A DNA stretch of 64,000 nt from Dryas octopetala (taxonomy: Eukaryota; Streptophyta; Magnoliopsida; Rosales; Rosaceae): assembly GCA_963921425.1 (NCBI GenBank), contig OY992836.1, positions 21,617,889 to 21,681,888 on the forward strand. Direction: 5' to 3'. The stretch's first letter is position 1; each line of letters begins with the position of its first letter. The notes under the pieces are model-generated. The model worked only from the letters and a program-made list of their open reading frames with translations. It had not been told where the DNA came from and did no database searches. Shown here piece by piece: positions 48,901 through 64,000 of this stretch. The translations under genes and the position numbers were made by a program.

Positions 48901-51900
48901 GAACCATCACAAGTTTCTAGAGTATGCTTAGAAAGCACTAGATACATCCCACTTGCTGCTCACATAGACATTGCTGCCCTTGAAAGTTCAGTAGGGCATC
49001 TGTTTCTCCACAGAGGTCTGCTGTTACAGGCATTTGTACATCCGTCTTACAACAAGCATGGAGGAGGCTGCTATCAGGTATGCCCTCTATATTCATTTTT
49101 TACTTCAAGTGTTGAACAAAAATCTTTTCTTTTCTGCTTAATAACCTTGGCATACTAGCCTGCCCTTGGTACATTTTGTATTATGCTGCTTCAATTTGCT
49201 TTGCCTTATGGTTTTGATCAGAGATTGGAGTTTCTTGGAGATGCTGTCTTGGACTACCTGATTACCTCATACCTGTATTCTGTATATCCAAAGTTAAAGC
49301 CGGGCCAATTGACAGATTTAAGATCAGCGTCTGTGAATAATAAAGCCTTTGCTAATGTTGCAGTAGATCGAGGCTTCCACAAATTTCTACTCAGTGATTC
49401 TGATAGCCTTGAAGAGGCTATAAAAATTTATGTGGACTTCATTGAAACACCTGCATCAGAAAGGGGTCTGCTTGATGGGCCCAAATGTCCAAAGGTGTGC
49501 ATTTAGACTTCTATGTTACTTTTTTTTGTTCGCTTACTGATAAGACCTGGTTAGTAAATCTATTTTTCTTTATCACGTAGGCAACTTCATCTGCTCTTGG
49601 AAAAGTTTTAGTTGTCATTGGTTAAATAATATGGTCAATCCCTAATATATTAATCTTTCTGCTGTGGTCAGTTCAAAAGAAAATACAAGTTTTATTGCCT
49701 GAGATGCTTAGGATTACATATTTACACAAACAGAAACTTAGCAAATAAGGTGTTTAAATTTTGGTCATAGGTTAAAAATACTAAGTTTTTTGTTGCTATG
49801 TTATCCTCTTTCATATGGCATGGTTAACAGAAAGGAAACTTTGCAAATAAAGGTGTTTAAATTCTTTTGTTCTGAGTGGTGGGAAGAAGCAAACCTATGG
49901 GTTTTTTGGAGCATGCCTTTGTGTAGAAGTATAAATTAAGGATTTTTTGTTTTTTTAGGAAACAGAATAGGTATATAAATTTGTTATTATGAATTAGTAA
50001 TGCTTCTTCATCTGAGTCTTATATGATTATAATTATTGCTTCAGGCTCTGGGTGACGTGGTAGAGTCCTGTCTGGGTGCAATTCTTCTTGATACAGGGTT
50101 CAATTTGAACCGTGTTTGGAAGATCATGCTATCCTTTCTGAAACCATTCATGAGCTTTTCCAGCTTGCAGCTTAGTCCTATTAGGGAACTACGAGAACTT
50201 TGCCAAGCTCATACATGGGATCTTAATTTTTTACCATCAATGAAGGGTAGAACATATTCTGTTGAGGCAACAGTAAATGGGAATAATGTTTTTGCAACTG
50301 CTTCCTCGACCAGCCTGAACAAAAAGGATGCTATTAGAGCTTCTGCACAACTAGTTTTCGCAAAGTTGAAGGTAAAATTATATGCTTTATGTTCTATATG
50401 CTATCGTTCAACCTCTTTGAAACTAGCTCCTACAAGTGTTTACTTTGGTTCTAGTGGGTCTAACCATGTTGGGCCAAAAGTTGATGTCTAGTGTCAATGA
50501 AAGTTGAATCTATTGATTTCAAAGTAGGAGAAATTGTGTTCATGCCTAACATGCATACTTCTAACGTTTCCATGTGGTGATAAGGGTGTTGAATTGGTAT
50601 TCAGTAACAGTATTCTCTAACAATTTTGAATCTTAGAATAAAAATGATGTAATAGAGATGAGTTGGATTTTTTTTTTTTTTTTTTAAGAAAAACATTATT
50701 TACATGATATTATGAATCAATTTGATTTTAGGGCCTTGATGCTGACCTATTGTAGTTGTTATATCAAGTTATCAACTAAACTTTAGCTGTAATCTGCGCA
50801 TATCCAATGTGCCCATTCTCCGATTTCTAATTCTCTCTCTAATAATGGTAGGAAGGGGGGTGGGGGGTGGGTATTTATTTCACTTACATTCTTTGTAATT
50901 AATTAACTTCTGTTTTTGGGGATCATTTATTGGAATTGCAGGCTCAAGGCAATATACCCAAGTCCAAATCTTTGGAGGAAGTCTTAAAGTCAAGCAGCAA
51001 AATGGAAGCCAAACTTATTGGATATGATGAAACACCAATAGATGTTGTACCTCCTGATGTTACTGGATTTGATAAATTAAGCGTACAAGAACCTTCTGGC
51101 AGCAATTTTAACTCCAAACTGCATTCTATGAATGAACTGAGCAATGGTCGCTTCTCCTGCATAAAATCTGTACGAAAGCCCTCATCTCCATTTCGAGCAG
51201 TCAAAATGCACCCCAATGAGACCAGTGAAAATCATAGCTGTGATGCTACCTCACAAACCGGAGGTACTGTTAACGTTTCTTGTACTTGCAAGGAATGAAG
51301 TATGGCGATTTTTTCACATTTGCTTACTCTCCGAAACTCTGCCAGGTGAGTCACACAAAGAAACAGCAAGATCTCGTTTGTATGAAATCTGTGCTGCTAA
51401 CTATTGGGATCCCCCTTCATTCGAATGCTGCAAGGAGGAAGGACCAAGCCACTTAAAATCGTAAGTACATCATATATAGTAATAATACTAAGGTGGTTGT
51501 TAGAAGAATATTTTCTTAAGAGGAATCAAACGCATATTTAAAGACTGAATACCTAGGGTTCAGACTGGTTTGTCCAACCTGTTTTTTGTATGGTTACAGC
51601 CAGCAGAGAAAGATAATCAAGTAAAATAAATTCCATTTGCTGTAGAAATATAGTATCCTTACTGATAGATCATCTACAATCAATGATTGACTTCTTCGAG
51701 ACACAAAAGGGCTGTTATGGTGAAAAGGATTGTGATGCTGACTCCTAACTTAATAAATAAAAAAGTTCTCATCAGCATATACATGAAATCTTATTTGATG
51801 TGGTAAATTGGAATTGATGCCTGAAACTGGAAATTTCTACCCATTATTGGATATTGTTAAATAAGTTCTTTCGGAGGTATGAAAGTAAGTACCTTGTTTA

Positions 51901-52356
51901 AATCACTCTACATTGACTTAGTTCTCTGCTCCCCAGCTTGCCGATCTTGTTAGCTTTAAACAATTTTTGTACCAGTGTTGCTTGCCAGTTAATGCTGTTT
52001 CATCACTGTAGACCAGATCTAAAGTTTTGCCACCATTTTTGTTTGGCATGATGTATCCACGTGCATTGCTAGAGTGCAAGCAGTAAAGGGCAGAGACCAT
52101 TTTTACAGCCATTATAATTTGTTGAACTTATTCTCAAAGTGTAAACTTTGTGATAAGACTCCTGTACTGATTTCGTTTATTATGCTCAATTCAAATCCTT
52201 TGCAGATTTACTTTCAAGGTTGTATTAGAGATAGAAGAAGCTCCAGATATGAAATTGGAGTGTTTCGGAGCACCTAATACAAAAAAGAGAGCAGCAGCAG
52301 AGCAAGCAGCAGAAGGGGCGCTTTGGTACTTGAAAAACGAAGGGTATATAGACTAG
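37610..52356 (+). CDS. DCL4: Dicer-like protein 4 (DCL4)
   Basis: Twenty-five exons, 1645 residues: 37610-37773, 38225-38402, 39175-39285, 39756-39896, 40010-40082, 41006-41058, 42353-42496, 42592-42720, 43042-43168, 43352-43448, 43727-43919, 44619-44779, 44873-45079, 45212-45477, 45559-45833, 45906-46354, 46611-46711, 47409-47614, 47761-47970, 48613-49077, 49222-49494, 50045-50371, 50942-51263, 51346-51460, 52206-52356. Domains: DExH helicase with GTGCGKTH (Lys about 79), DECHH (about 180-184), [11 protein letters not shown] and [11 protein letters not shown]283; PAZ; RNase IIIa with [14 protein letters not shown] (about 1041) and [10 protein letters not shown]; RNase IIIb with [13 protein letters not shown] (about 1251) and [10 protein letters not shown]; two dsRNA-binding domains (about 1380-1450 and 1558-1640). 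DCL4 cuts long dsRNA into 21-nt siRNAs for trans-acting siRNA and antiviral silencing, in the nucleus with DRB4. All catalytic motifs are intact. The N-terminal tail is shorter than in Arabidopsis. An 8-residue duplication (about 861-876) lies between DUF283 and PAZ. Confidence 0.97.
41755..42028 (-). mobile_element. Second TRIM-type element, reversed, in a DCL4 intron
   Basis: On the minus strand an exact TGGTATCAGAGC primer-binding site (41945-41956) follows a 72-bp repeat at 41957-42028. A diverged copy of that repeat lies at 41755-41816, bounded by TGTTAG and CTAACA. A purine-rich stretch (minus strand, about 41817-41835) adjoins the latter. Flanks GTCCT (41750-41754) and GTTCT (42029-42033) resemble a 5-bp target duplication with one change. 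No coding capacity. It lies in the intron between DCL4 exons 41006-41058 and 42353-42496, antisense to the gene. Confidence 0.7.
42884..42934. repeat. (CT)n microsatellite in a DCL4 intron
   Basis: About 25 CT units in the intron between exons 42592-42720 and 43042-43168. A short (GA)n run lies just upstream near 42813-42828, so the intron transcript could form a GA/CU stem. Confidence 0.9.
46167..46214 (+). repeat. 24-bp in-frame tandem duplication in the DCL4 coding sequence
   Basis: 46167-46190 and 46191-46214 differ at three of 24 positions and encode IRLASGCN and IRLASGCR. It lies in exon 45906-46354, in the region leading into PAZ. I remember only one copy of this segment (KLANGCW) in Arabidopsis DCL4. 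Confidence 0.9.
47322..47352. repeat. (GT)n-(GC)n microsatellite in a DCL4 intron
   Basis: Alternating purine-pyrimidine run TGTGTG passing into GCGCGC, in the intron before exon 47409-47614. Such runs can adopt Z-DNA in principle. Confidence 0.8.
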
Positions 52357-52938
52357 AGCGGTTAAAATGGAACAATCTTTTTGCCCTGTAGATTAGAGGA
52401 ACCTTACCCAGAGAACAATGTTTGTAACTTTTGATGACCGTGAATTGTAGGTTGAACATGAAGATGCTGTCTGATTGTAAAAAATGTGTGTATGTGTACA
52501 AAACCACTACCTCGTAACATTCTTCTCCCTATTAAACTCATGTCAAAGCCTATCTCTATAAATCCCAACACCCGTTCATTCAATGTCAGACTCTATTGTG
52601 TCTTGCAAGTTTTCATTATGTAATCTAGTGATAAAAATGGCTGAAAAACTGGGCTGGTAGAATGTATTATTTAGGAGTTAGGGATTTTTTTTTTATTTTT
52701 TTTTTTTTAAAGCTTGCGTTTATGCAATTTGCTTTCTTTGATGATTTATTTTCATGAAAAAAAAATTGAAGTCACAATTTTTGTAAAAAATAAAAAGGAT
52801 GTAACAAAAGTAAAATGGTTGGAAAGTATATTAATACATCATCAGTTTCTTTTTGGCCCTAGATTACAACATTGTTAACATATAAAACATCACAAGAATG
52901 TATGACGAAAATTAAACCAGGTGGGTGATGTGTTCTTA
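52357..52938. other. 3' flank of DCL4
   Basis: Contains the DCL4 3' UTR and A+T-rich DNA with T- and A-runs near 52688-52710. No gene was recognised. Confidence 0.55.
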
Positions 52939-53397
52939 CACACGTTTACTTACATGGAATGGAAGTGGAATGAATGTGAGCCATTCTCATTCCACCCTAA
53001 TCATGTGTTTACTTGTATTGGGGAATAAAAAAAATAGATGGGGACCACTCCAAAATGAGGAATCATTCTCTCAATTTCATTGCTTGAGAGGGACATGATA
53101 TTGACTCTCATTCCATCGTGAGTCATTAATTAATACCAAAAGTACCTTCAATTTTTTTAATAATTATAAAATACCTATTAAGAAAATAATTTTTTTTAAC
53201 AGCACTCAAACTTTTTAATTATTCCGATTTATGATTATTAATAAACATAAGAATGAGAATCAACTTCATTTTCATTCTAAATGGTTATTAAACAATTTAA
53301 TGAGAATTACTCTCCTCCTCTCCAATTCATTCTCTCACCTATTTTTCTCACTCTGATTCATTTTTTCTCTTATTTCATATTAATAAACATGACCTTA
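52939..53397. mobile_element. Possible degenerate inverted-repeat element
   Basis: The left end reads ACACGTTTACTTACATGGAAT. The reverse complement of the right end reads TCATGTTTATTAATATGAAAT, and about three quarters of the bases agree. Between them the words CATTCTCATTCCA and GAATGAGAATCA recur in both orientations. No coding capacity and no clear target duplication. Confidence 0.4.
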
Positions 53398-53452
53398 AAT
53401 TGTTGGGTTTAGCTGGCCGCCCCACCCACTATGGGTGGGTAGCAAATCCCTT

Positions 53453-53508
53453 GTGTCAAAAAAGAAGAAAACAACTTGAGGTGTCAAAAAAGAAGAAAAC
53501 AACTTGAG
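53453..53508. repeat. 28-bp perfect tandem repeat (two units)
   Basis: 53453-53480 and 53481-53508 are identical, each beginning GTGTCAAAAAAGAAG and ending ACTTGAG. Intergenic, between DCL4 and MCM5. Confidence 0.95.
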
Positions 53509-53647
53509 GTGAATGCTTGAATATTTTATAAAATGAATGAAAGTTTATTTTAAGAAAAAGAAAAAACAAAAGGTTTAACTATCCATGCCAAAATTAGGTG
53601 TGTATGCTTGATTGCAAGAGCCAGAACTATTCTACTCTAGGGTGTTT

Positions 53648-55019
53648 CCAAGGAATAAAATTTCAGATTTTGAGGAAATTTCGATGGAAATTTCGACGAA
53701 AATTTTGAAATTTTTTAAATTTCGACAGAAATTAGACGGAAACGATGAAAATTGCTATCAAACTACGAAAATTTTGAATGAAACTGTATCATATGTTTAT
53801 TTAACATATTATCTACTACATTGATAAAAAACATTGAAGAAATCAAATTATATAGTAAGTTTCATGTGATATAAGATGAATATAATGCGCGCTGAAGGCA
53901 AATACTGTTAAATAAAATTAGTATAATGAATAAATGAAATTAGTATATTTTTTATACTCTATAATCTATACACTAAATCCTAATATTAAACTCTATATAC
54001 CCTAATTTTATACTCTATAATCTATACACTAAACCTATATATTTTACAATCTATACTCTATATTGTTTAGAATATGATATAAGATATTAGAGTTTAGGCC
54101 TTTTAGGATATTTTTAATTATTTTTTTATATAAAAATATATTGTGTTTAAAAACAACTAAACAAAACTCTAAAACGGCCAAACGAAACTCTAAACATTTT
54201 TTTTTCTTTCCAATTGCCCAAGGCCCCAAACCCCAATCAATCCTAAATTTTTTTTTTTTTTTTCATTTTTTTCTCTCTTTTTCTTTTATTTTCCTTTTTT
54301 TTTTCTTTTATTTTATCTTTTCCTTTCTTTTTTCTTCCCTTCCTTCCTTTTCCCATTTCCTTTCTTTTCTGCCCCGTAAGTCTCCAGTATGGCACCAAAT
54401 GATATTAAAAAAATTGTATACTAATAAAATTAGTTATGTACATCAGTACATGACGAAGCCAGAAAGCCCAGAACACAAAAAATAAAACAAATTATCCTCC
54501 AAGTCCAATACTCCACTTAACCCAGTCGCAAGTACTCTCCACTCCCCAACTCTCCACTCTTTTCTTTTCTTTTCTTCCTTTCTTTTTTCTTTCTTTTCTT
54601 CCTTTTCTCATTTCCTTCCTTTTCTCCTCGCAAGTCTGCAAGTCTCCGGTGGGCAGTGGCCATCTTCCCTCTCAATCTCCATTATTTCAGTCACCTTCTC
54701 TTTCTCTCTCCCTCAGTCAGTAACTCATCTGATCTCTTCTCTCTCCTCCCTCTCCCTCCCCGATCTCCCTCTCTTCTCTCCGCGCGCCGATCTCCTCTTC
54801 CCGGGCCGATCTCTTCCTCCTCTCTTCTCTCTCCCCGGCAACGACAGGCGACGAGGCCGGCTCTCCTTTTTCTCCCATCTCTCCCACTGGTCGCAGCCTC
54901 CCTGCTCTAGTCGAAAATTTCGCCGGGAAATTTTCGAAATTTCGGCAAAATTTTTCGAAATATTTTTAATATAGTGTTAAAATTTCCATACCCCTAAAAA
55001 TCGAAATTTAGTACCTTGG
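53648..55019. mobile_element. About 1.4-kb inverted-repeat element with AAATTTCG-rich ends
   Basis: Reading inwards, the left end is CCAAGGAATAAAATTTCAG and the right end (reverse complement) is CCAAGGTACTAAATTTCG. Both then show GATTTT and repeated GGAAATTTCGNNGAAA words. The inside holds a duplicated phrase (TATACTCTATAATCTATACAC at about 53955 and 54009) and a long pyrimidine-rich part (about 54185-54905). No transposase frame and no convincing target duplication were found. It fills much of the space between DCL4 and MCM5 and ends about 160 bp before the E2F sites of MCM5. Confidence 0.6.
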
Positions 55020-55180
55020 TTTCTTTTCATTTGGGCTTCAGCCTCCTTTGTACAAAAAAAAAAAAAAAATTATACATCTTGATGACTTGATCTGACGGCC
55101 ACTATCAATACAAAAAAAATAAAAAAATTCTGACGGCTAGTATTAGAGTCACATGCTACAGCCAGCTCAGCCCCACCCCA

Positions 55181-55208
55181 TTTCCCGCCAAATCCTTCCC
55201 GCCAAAAA
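55181..55208 (+). promoter_or_regulatory. Two E2F-type sites in the MCM5 promoter
   Basis: TTTCCCGCCAAA at 55181-55192 is a perfect E2F/DP site (TTTSSCGC). CTTCCCGCCAAAAA at 55195-55208 is a close second copy. They lie 100-125 bp before the ATG at 55306. Such sites drive G1/S expression of MCM genes in plants and animals. Confidence 0.85.
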
Positions 55209-55305
55209 GCCAGTCCATCCCCGGTTACCCTACAGTATACAGAGAGAGCATTTTAGAGAGAGAACGTGTGAGTTAGCATTGTAGTGCGAGAAAGAGAGCA
55301 GAGAC

Positions 55306-60458
<5,153 letters not shown>

Positions 60459-61157
60459 GTGTTTGTAATTTTTATCTAACCTTTTTCTTGAACACTAGTT
60501 ATTACCTATGCATTTACCGGACTGTTATCTATGCTTGTGTAATTTTAGTGAGAAATGGGTTTTAGTTGTGCACTAGGGCTGTCAAATTATGTGACGTGAA
60601 ATGGCAAAGAGCAATTGGAACTACTTTCTGGTACTGTCGACTAATGGATATGGTACCAAAAACTGGATGGCATGCTAAACTATTGTAAAATTGACAATAG
60701 TTATTGATCTAACTTTTGGAACCGATAATTCCTATAGATTATAGACCAACCGTCTTGTGCTGCCTCCACCAAAATCGGAATTCTGTAGACTCTGCATTCA
60801 TTTTCATATCACAAGAACAGGAGTTTTTTTCTTGGTCAAGTAAGGGCAGATATTTTCAACTGAAAAATTGGAATGTCGACTGATCGGAACCGAACCAAAT
60901 GGCTTTTTTGTCTAAAAATCATTCAAACTCTTAAATGGACCATTTTCATATAATTCTTTTTCTAATATGCTAAATAAAAAATTTACCTATTTTTGTTCAA
61001 CAAATTACCTAACAATGTTAGACCCTTGTTTAAGTAGACAAGTTAAAAACCCAAAAAAAGAAAACGAAAAGAAAATAAATGAAAAAAGGAGGTAGGTCCG
61101 TAGGTGGGTACAGGTGGGCATGATCCGGATTGCGGAGCCGAAATCGAAGGGCTGAGC
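60459..61157. other. Intergenic between MCM5 and the oxidoreductase gene
   Basis: Holds the MCM5 3' UTR and the promoter of the next gene. No repeat or RNA gene was recognised. The 61030-61306 open frames on the minus strand are shadows of the next gene's first exon. Confidence 0.5.
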
Positions 61158-64000
61158 ATGAATAGAGGAAGCGCCACTTCACCATTTGTAGCAGCAGCAG
61201 CCTCTTCCTCTTCAACTGCGTACGCAGTCCTCGGTGCTGGCTTCGCCGGCCTCTCTGTTGCCTGGCACTTGTTGAAGCAGAGTCGGAACGACTCGCATAT
61301 ACGCATCGACGTATACGATGAAGTCGGAATCGGAGGAGGCGCTTCCGGAGTTTCTGGAGGGCTTCTCCACCCTTATTCCCCTAAAGCCAAGCTTCTATGG
61401 CGTGCCGCTGACTGCTGGAACGAGTCCATGAACCTTTTGAGCGTTGCCGAAACAGCAGAAGCAGCAGCAATGGCTTCCGTTGCTCAGTATCCTGATCCGC
61501 CGATTGTTAGAAGAAGGTCTGCTTTCTTTCTTTCTTTCATTTCAAACCTAGAATTCATCATTGTCGCGTAGGGTTTCAAATTGCAATCGGATTTTTCTCA
61601 ATTTCTCGTTGCTAGGGATTCAAATTTCGATCGGATTTTCCTCAGCTTCTGGATGCTAGGGTTTCAAATTTCCATGGGATTTTCCCCAAATTCGGGCTGC
61701 TAGGGTTTCAAATTTACTCCGATGTACAATGACATAGATAAATATCCTCCCGAATAGTTGTAATTAGAATTCAGTTGTGGAAATTCTTCAAACTGCGAAA
61801 GGAATATTGCCTTGCCTTCATTACTCATTACAATATTAGAACTCGGATCATTAAGGTGTAATCCTATGTTGTGTTCTCTTCTACTTCATTATTCATGCAT
61901 TGCAGCGTTGGGGACTTGGACATTTAAGTGTTGCAAAAAACCTTAGTGTTTTATTTTCTCTTTATCTTTGCATTAGTTAACTAATGTGCATGGCTTTTAT
62001 TTCTTTCTTCAGGGGCATCTTAAGACCAGCCCTGAGCATGAAGAACTTGACGTTGCTGAAAGAGGTAATTCTCCCTGATCTTCTCCATATAAGCATGGCA
62101 GCTTGGAATTGAATACTTGATTTTTGACTTCATAGTAATTTTAGTATTTCTTGCTTTGTCTTTAGAATGCCCAGAATTGCCTTTCCAATTGCCGAATAGA
62201 AACCATTGACAAGGAGGCTGCCCAAAATCTTGTACCCGGCATACATGTACCTTTCAACACCTCCTTTTATATGCCTGAAGCTGTTAATATCCATCCTCAA
62301 CGTTATCTCCAGGTCTGAATAATTAAGTCACTGACCTTTTTCTTTTCCCTTATCTTTCTTAAATTAATATGCTTTATATTTAAGTTTGTTAACTGCTTGG
62401 TCTCATTTCCAGGCACTCTTCTTAGCATGTCAAAATTTGGTGAAGGAACTTTGTGCTTCTGGCTTCGGAGTAAAAGAGTTGCATTTTCACAAGAATGCTG
62501 TTCACAAACTCCTAGATTTAGAAGGTAATCACCCATACCATTGTTTCAGTCTTAAGTAGGCTCATGTTCTGAACTTCCATAGCCCACTCAAATAACTTGT
62601 ATGTATGGAATGATCATGTCTTTTCACAAGAATGCTGATCACAAACTCTTAAGACTTAGAAGGTAATCACCCATACCATTGTTTCAGTCTTTAAGTAGGC
62701 TCATGTTCTTAACTTCCATAGCCCACTCATATAACTTGTATGTATGGAATGATCCTGCCTCGTGTTCAATCTTGTGTTATAGTTCACTTTGTGAAGTAAA
62801 CAAGTAACCTGTAAAATTGAATGGGAACCTTGAGTTAATAGGTCAATATTGATTGCAACAGCATTGTGTGTGTGTGTGTAATTGAGTTGATAGGTCCAGA
62901 ATTTCAAATTGGTACCTTCTATTCAAAATTACATGCAACTTCCACCTTTCCAGAATTTTGTAGTTATTTGTAAGGATTTTCTTCACTCTTTCCTAGTGGC
63001 CCCCCATTCATAATGGTGAGCATGTGAGTGAAACTGTATAAGCCATAATGGAGCAAACCATTTTCCTACCCCTGTAACTCTTAACAAGCCCTTAAAGCTT
63101 TCAAATAGACACCATATATTATTTAATGATTTTCATTGATTATGCTAAAATCACCTTTTTCTTGCCGAACATGAAAAAAAATTGAATAAAAATTAGATCT
63201 GAAAACCAAGGTTAGCCACATGAGATTTATTAATTTTTTCTAAATTAATGTATTGAGTCTCCTTCTAACACTAATGAGGTCATTTTACAGTGCATTATTC
63301 AAGTATTCAAATATTCTAAGTGGACTTCAATTTTGTTAGTGCACCTGTCATAAAAGATGCTTTAAAGCACTATTTTTTTCTAAAACTCTCAGACTCTAAC
63401 TTAGTTATTTTAATTTAGTATCTGATTACGTTTTAATGGTTCAATTTCGGACCCATTTATCTTTTAATATTTAGTTAGTATCTGCTTACATTTAATGTTA
63501 GGGGAATACCAGGCAGTAATTGTATGTCTAGGTGCCAAAGCAGACATGCTTCCTGAGCTTTGTGGGAGGCTTCCATTGAGGACGTGCAGAGGTCTAGTTG
63601 CGCATCTGCAGCTTCCTGATGATATAGGGTAAAGTTATTTTACTGCCTTATATTTTATATACCAGCAGGCTTTATATACAAAAGGAGTTAAAAGTAATGA
63701 GGTCGCCTTGGACTGTTAGATTTCATGATTCATCTAACATTACTTGTTTCTTTTCTTTTGGCATCTGAGTGCACCAAATAAATTTTGTCCTATATCGAAG
63801 AAACTTATCTTTATAAAATTCTCTGTTTAAGAGAGGAGTATCCAAGCCTCGGCCCCTCAATATTGTCGGATGCCTGGCTTGCTGTCCAAGGGACTCGCAG
63901 TTTATATATGGGCTCAACATGGGAATGGAAATCTAGGAATTCGTCCCCAAATGTATTTGCAGAAGAAGCCACGGAATCTCTTAAAGAGCTTCTGCCAAAG
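61158..64000 (+). CDS. FAD-dependent oxidoreductase of the DAO superfamily, 5' part
   Basis: Exons visible: 61158-61516, 62013-62064, 62166-62312, 62413-62524, 63502-63628 and 63832 to beyond the right edge. The start MNRGSATSPF is the first ATG of the frame; the frame stays open upstream only through non-ATG codons. A short serine/alanine-rich leader (possible plastid or mitochondrial signal) precedes a Rossmann motif YAVLGAGFAGLSVAWHLL (GxGxxG) at about residues 21-40. Then come DVYDE (ribose-binding acidic end of strand 2), GGGASGVSGGLLHPYSPKAKLLW, FYMPEAVNIHPQRYL and VIVCLGAKADMLPELCGRLPLRTCRGLVAHLQLP, all typical of DAO-type enzymes. The closest bacterial pattern I recall is the FAD domain of MnmC (tRNA wobble uridine modification), but the plant substrate is not known to me. 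The rest of the protein is outside the window. Confidence 0.82.
62484..62757. repeat. 137-bp tandem duplication spanning an exon end and splice donor
   Basis: Copy 1 (62484-62620) contains the last 41 bases of exon 62413-62524, its donor and 96 bases of intron. Copy 2 (62621-62757) repeats this with about ten changes, including a second donor-like GAAG|GTAATC at 62662/62663. The exon part of copy 2 has a one-base insertion, so it would not keep frame. Confidence 0.9.

Noticed and set aside
54141-54485. Phe/Ser-rich open frame in the pyrimidine-rich stretch before MCM5
   Set aside because: It is low-complexity CT-rich DNA inside the inverted-repeat element, with no family signature.
61030-61306. 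Minus-strand open frames overlapping the oxidoreductase first exon
   Set aside because: They are shadows of a plus-strand exon with clear Rossmann motifs.

Overview
The window is nuclear DNA from a flowering plant, almost certainly a eudicot. It is A+T-rich, its genes carry many GT-AG introns, and its products match plant families (DCL4, an STP sugar transporter, an LRR receptor kinase, EDR2-like, MCM5). I cannot fix the species; a rosid is plausible but unproven. Coding models were assembled by hand from splice sites and open frames, and every complete multi-exon model closes with an intact frame. Names rest on remembered family sequences, not on a search.

Layout. 45-1685 (+) is the 3' end of a DUF1995 gene, followed at once by a recent 566-bp tandem duplication. 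5602-8449 (+) is an STP7-like monosaccharide/H+ symporter. 9507-10130 (-) is a small intronless protein with a PNRC-type proline motif. It is divergent from 11347-13473 (+), a mitochondrial-type ribosomal protein bS6. 15535-25309 (+) is a 22-exon PH-START-DUF1336 (EDR2-like) gene. 31147-34417 (+) is a MOL1/TDR-type LRR receptor with a degenerate kinase domain, convergent with 34851-35699 (-), a HemD-family (uroporphyrinogen-III synthase) protein. 37610-52356 (+) is a 25-exon Dicer-like 4 gene. 55306-60458 (+) is an 18-exon MCM5 gene with E2F-type sites in its promoter. 61158 to the right edge (+) is the 5' part of an FAD-dependent oxidoreductase gene.

The genes do not form a pathway; this is ordinary plant gene neighbourhood. 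The less ordinary material is in repeats. There are two tiny TRIM-type LTR elements inside introns of the EDR2-like and DCL4 genes, one with a perfect 5-bp target duplication. There is a 1.3-kb terminal-inverted-repeat element with an 8-bp target duplication, a long CT tract and a central near-perfect hairpin. There are several smaller foldback elements, and fresh tandem duplications, one inside DCL4 coding sequence and one that copies an exon end plus splice donor. I found no tRNA, rRNA, CRISPR or clearly new multi-gene system.
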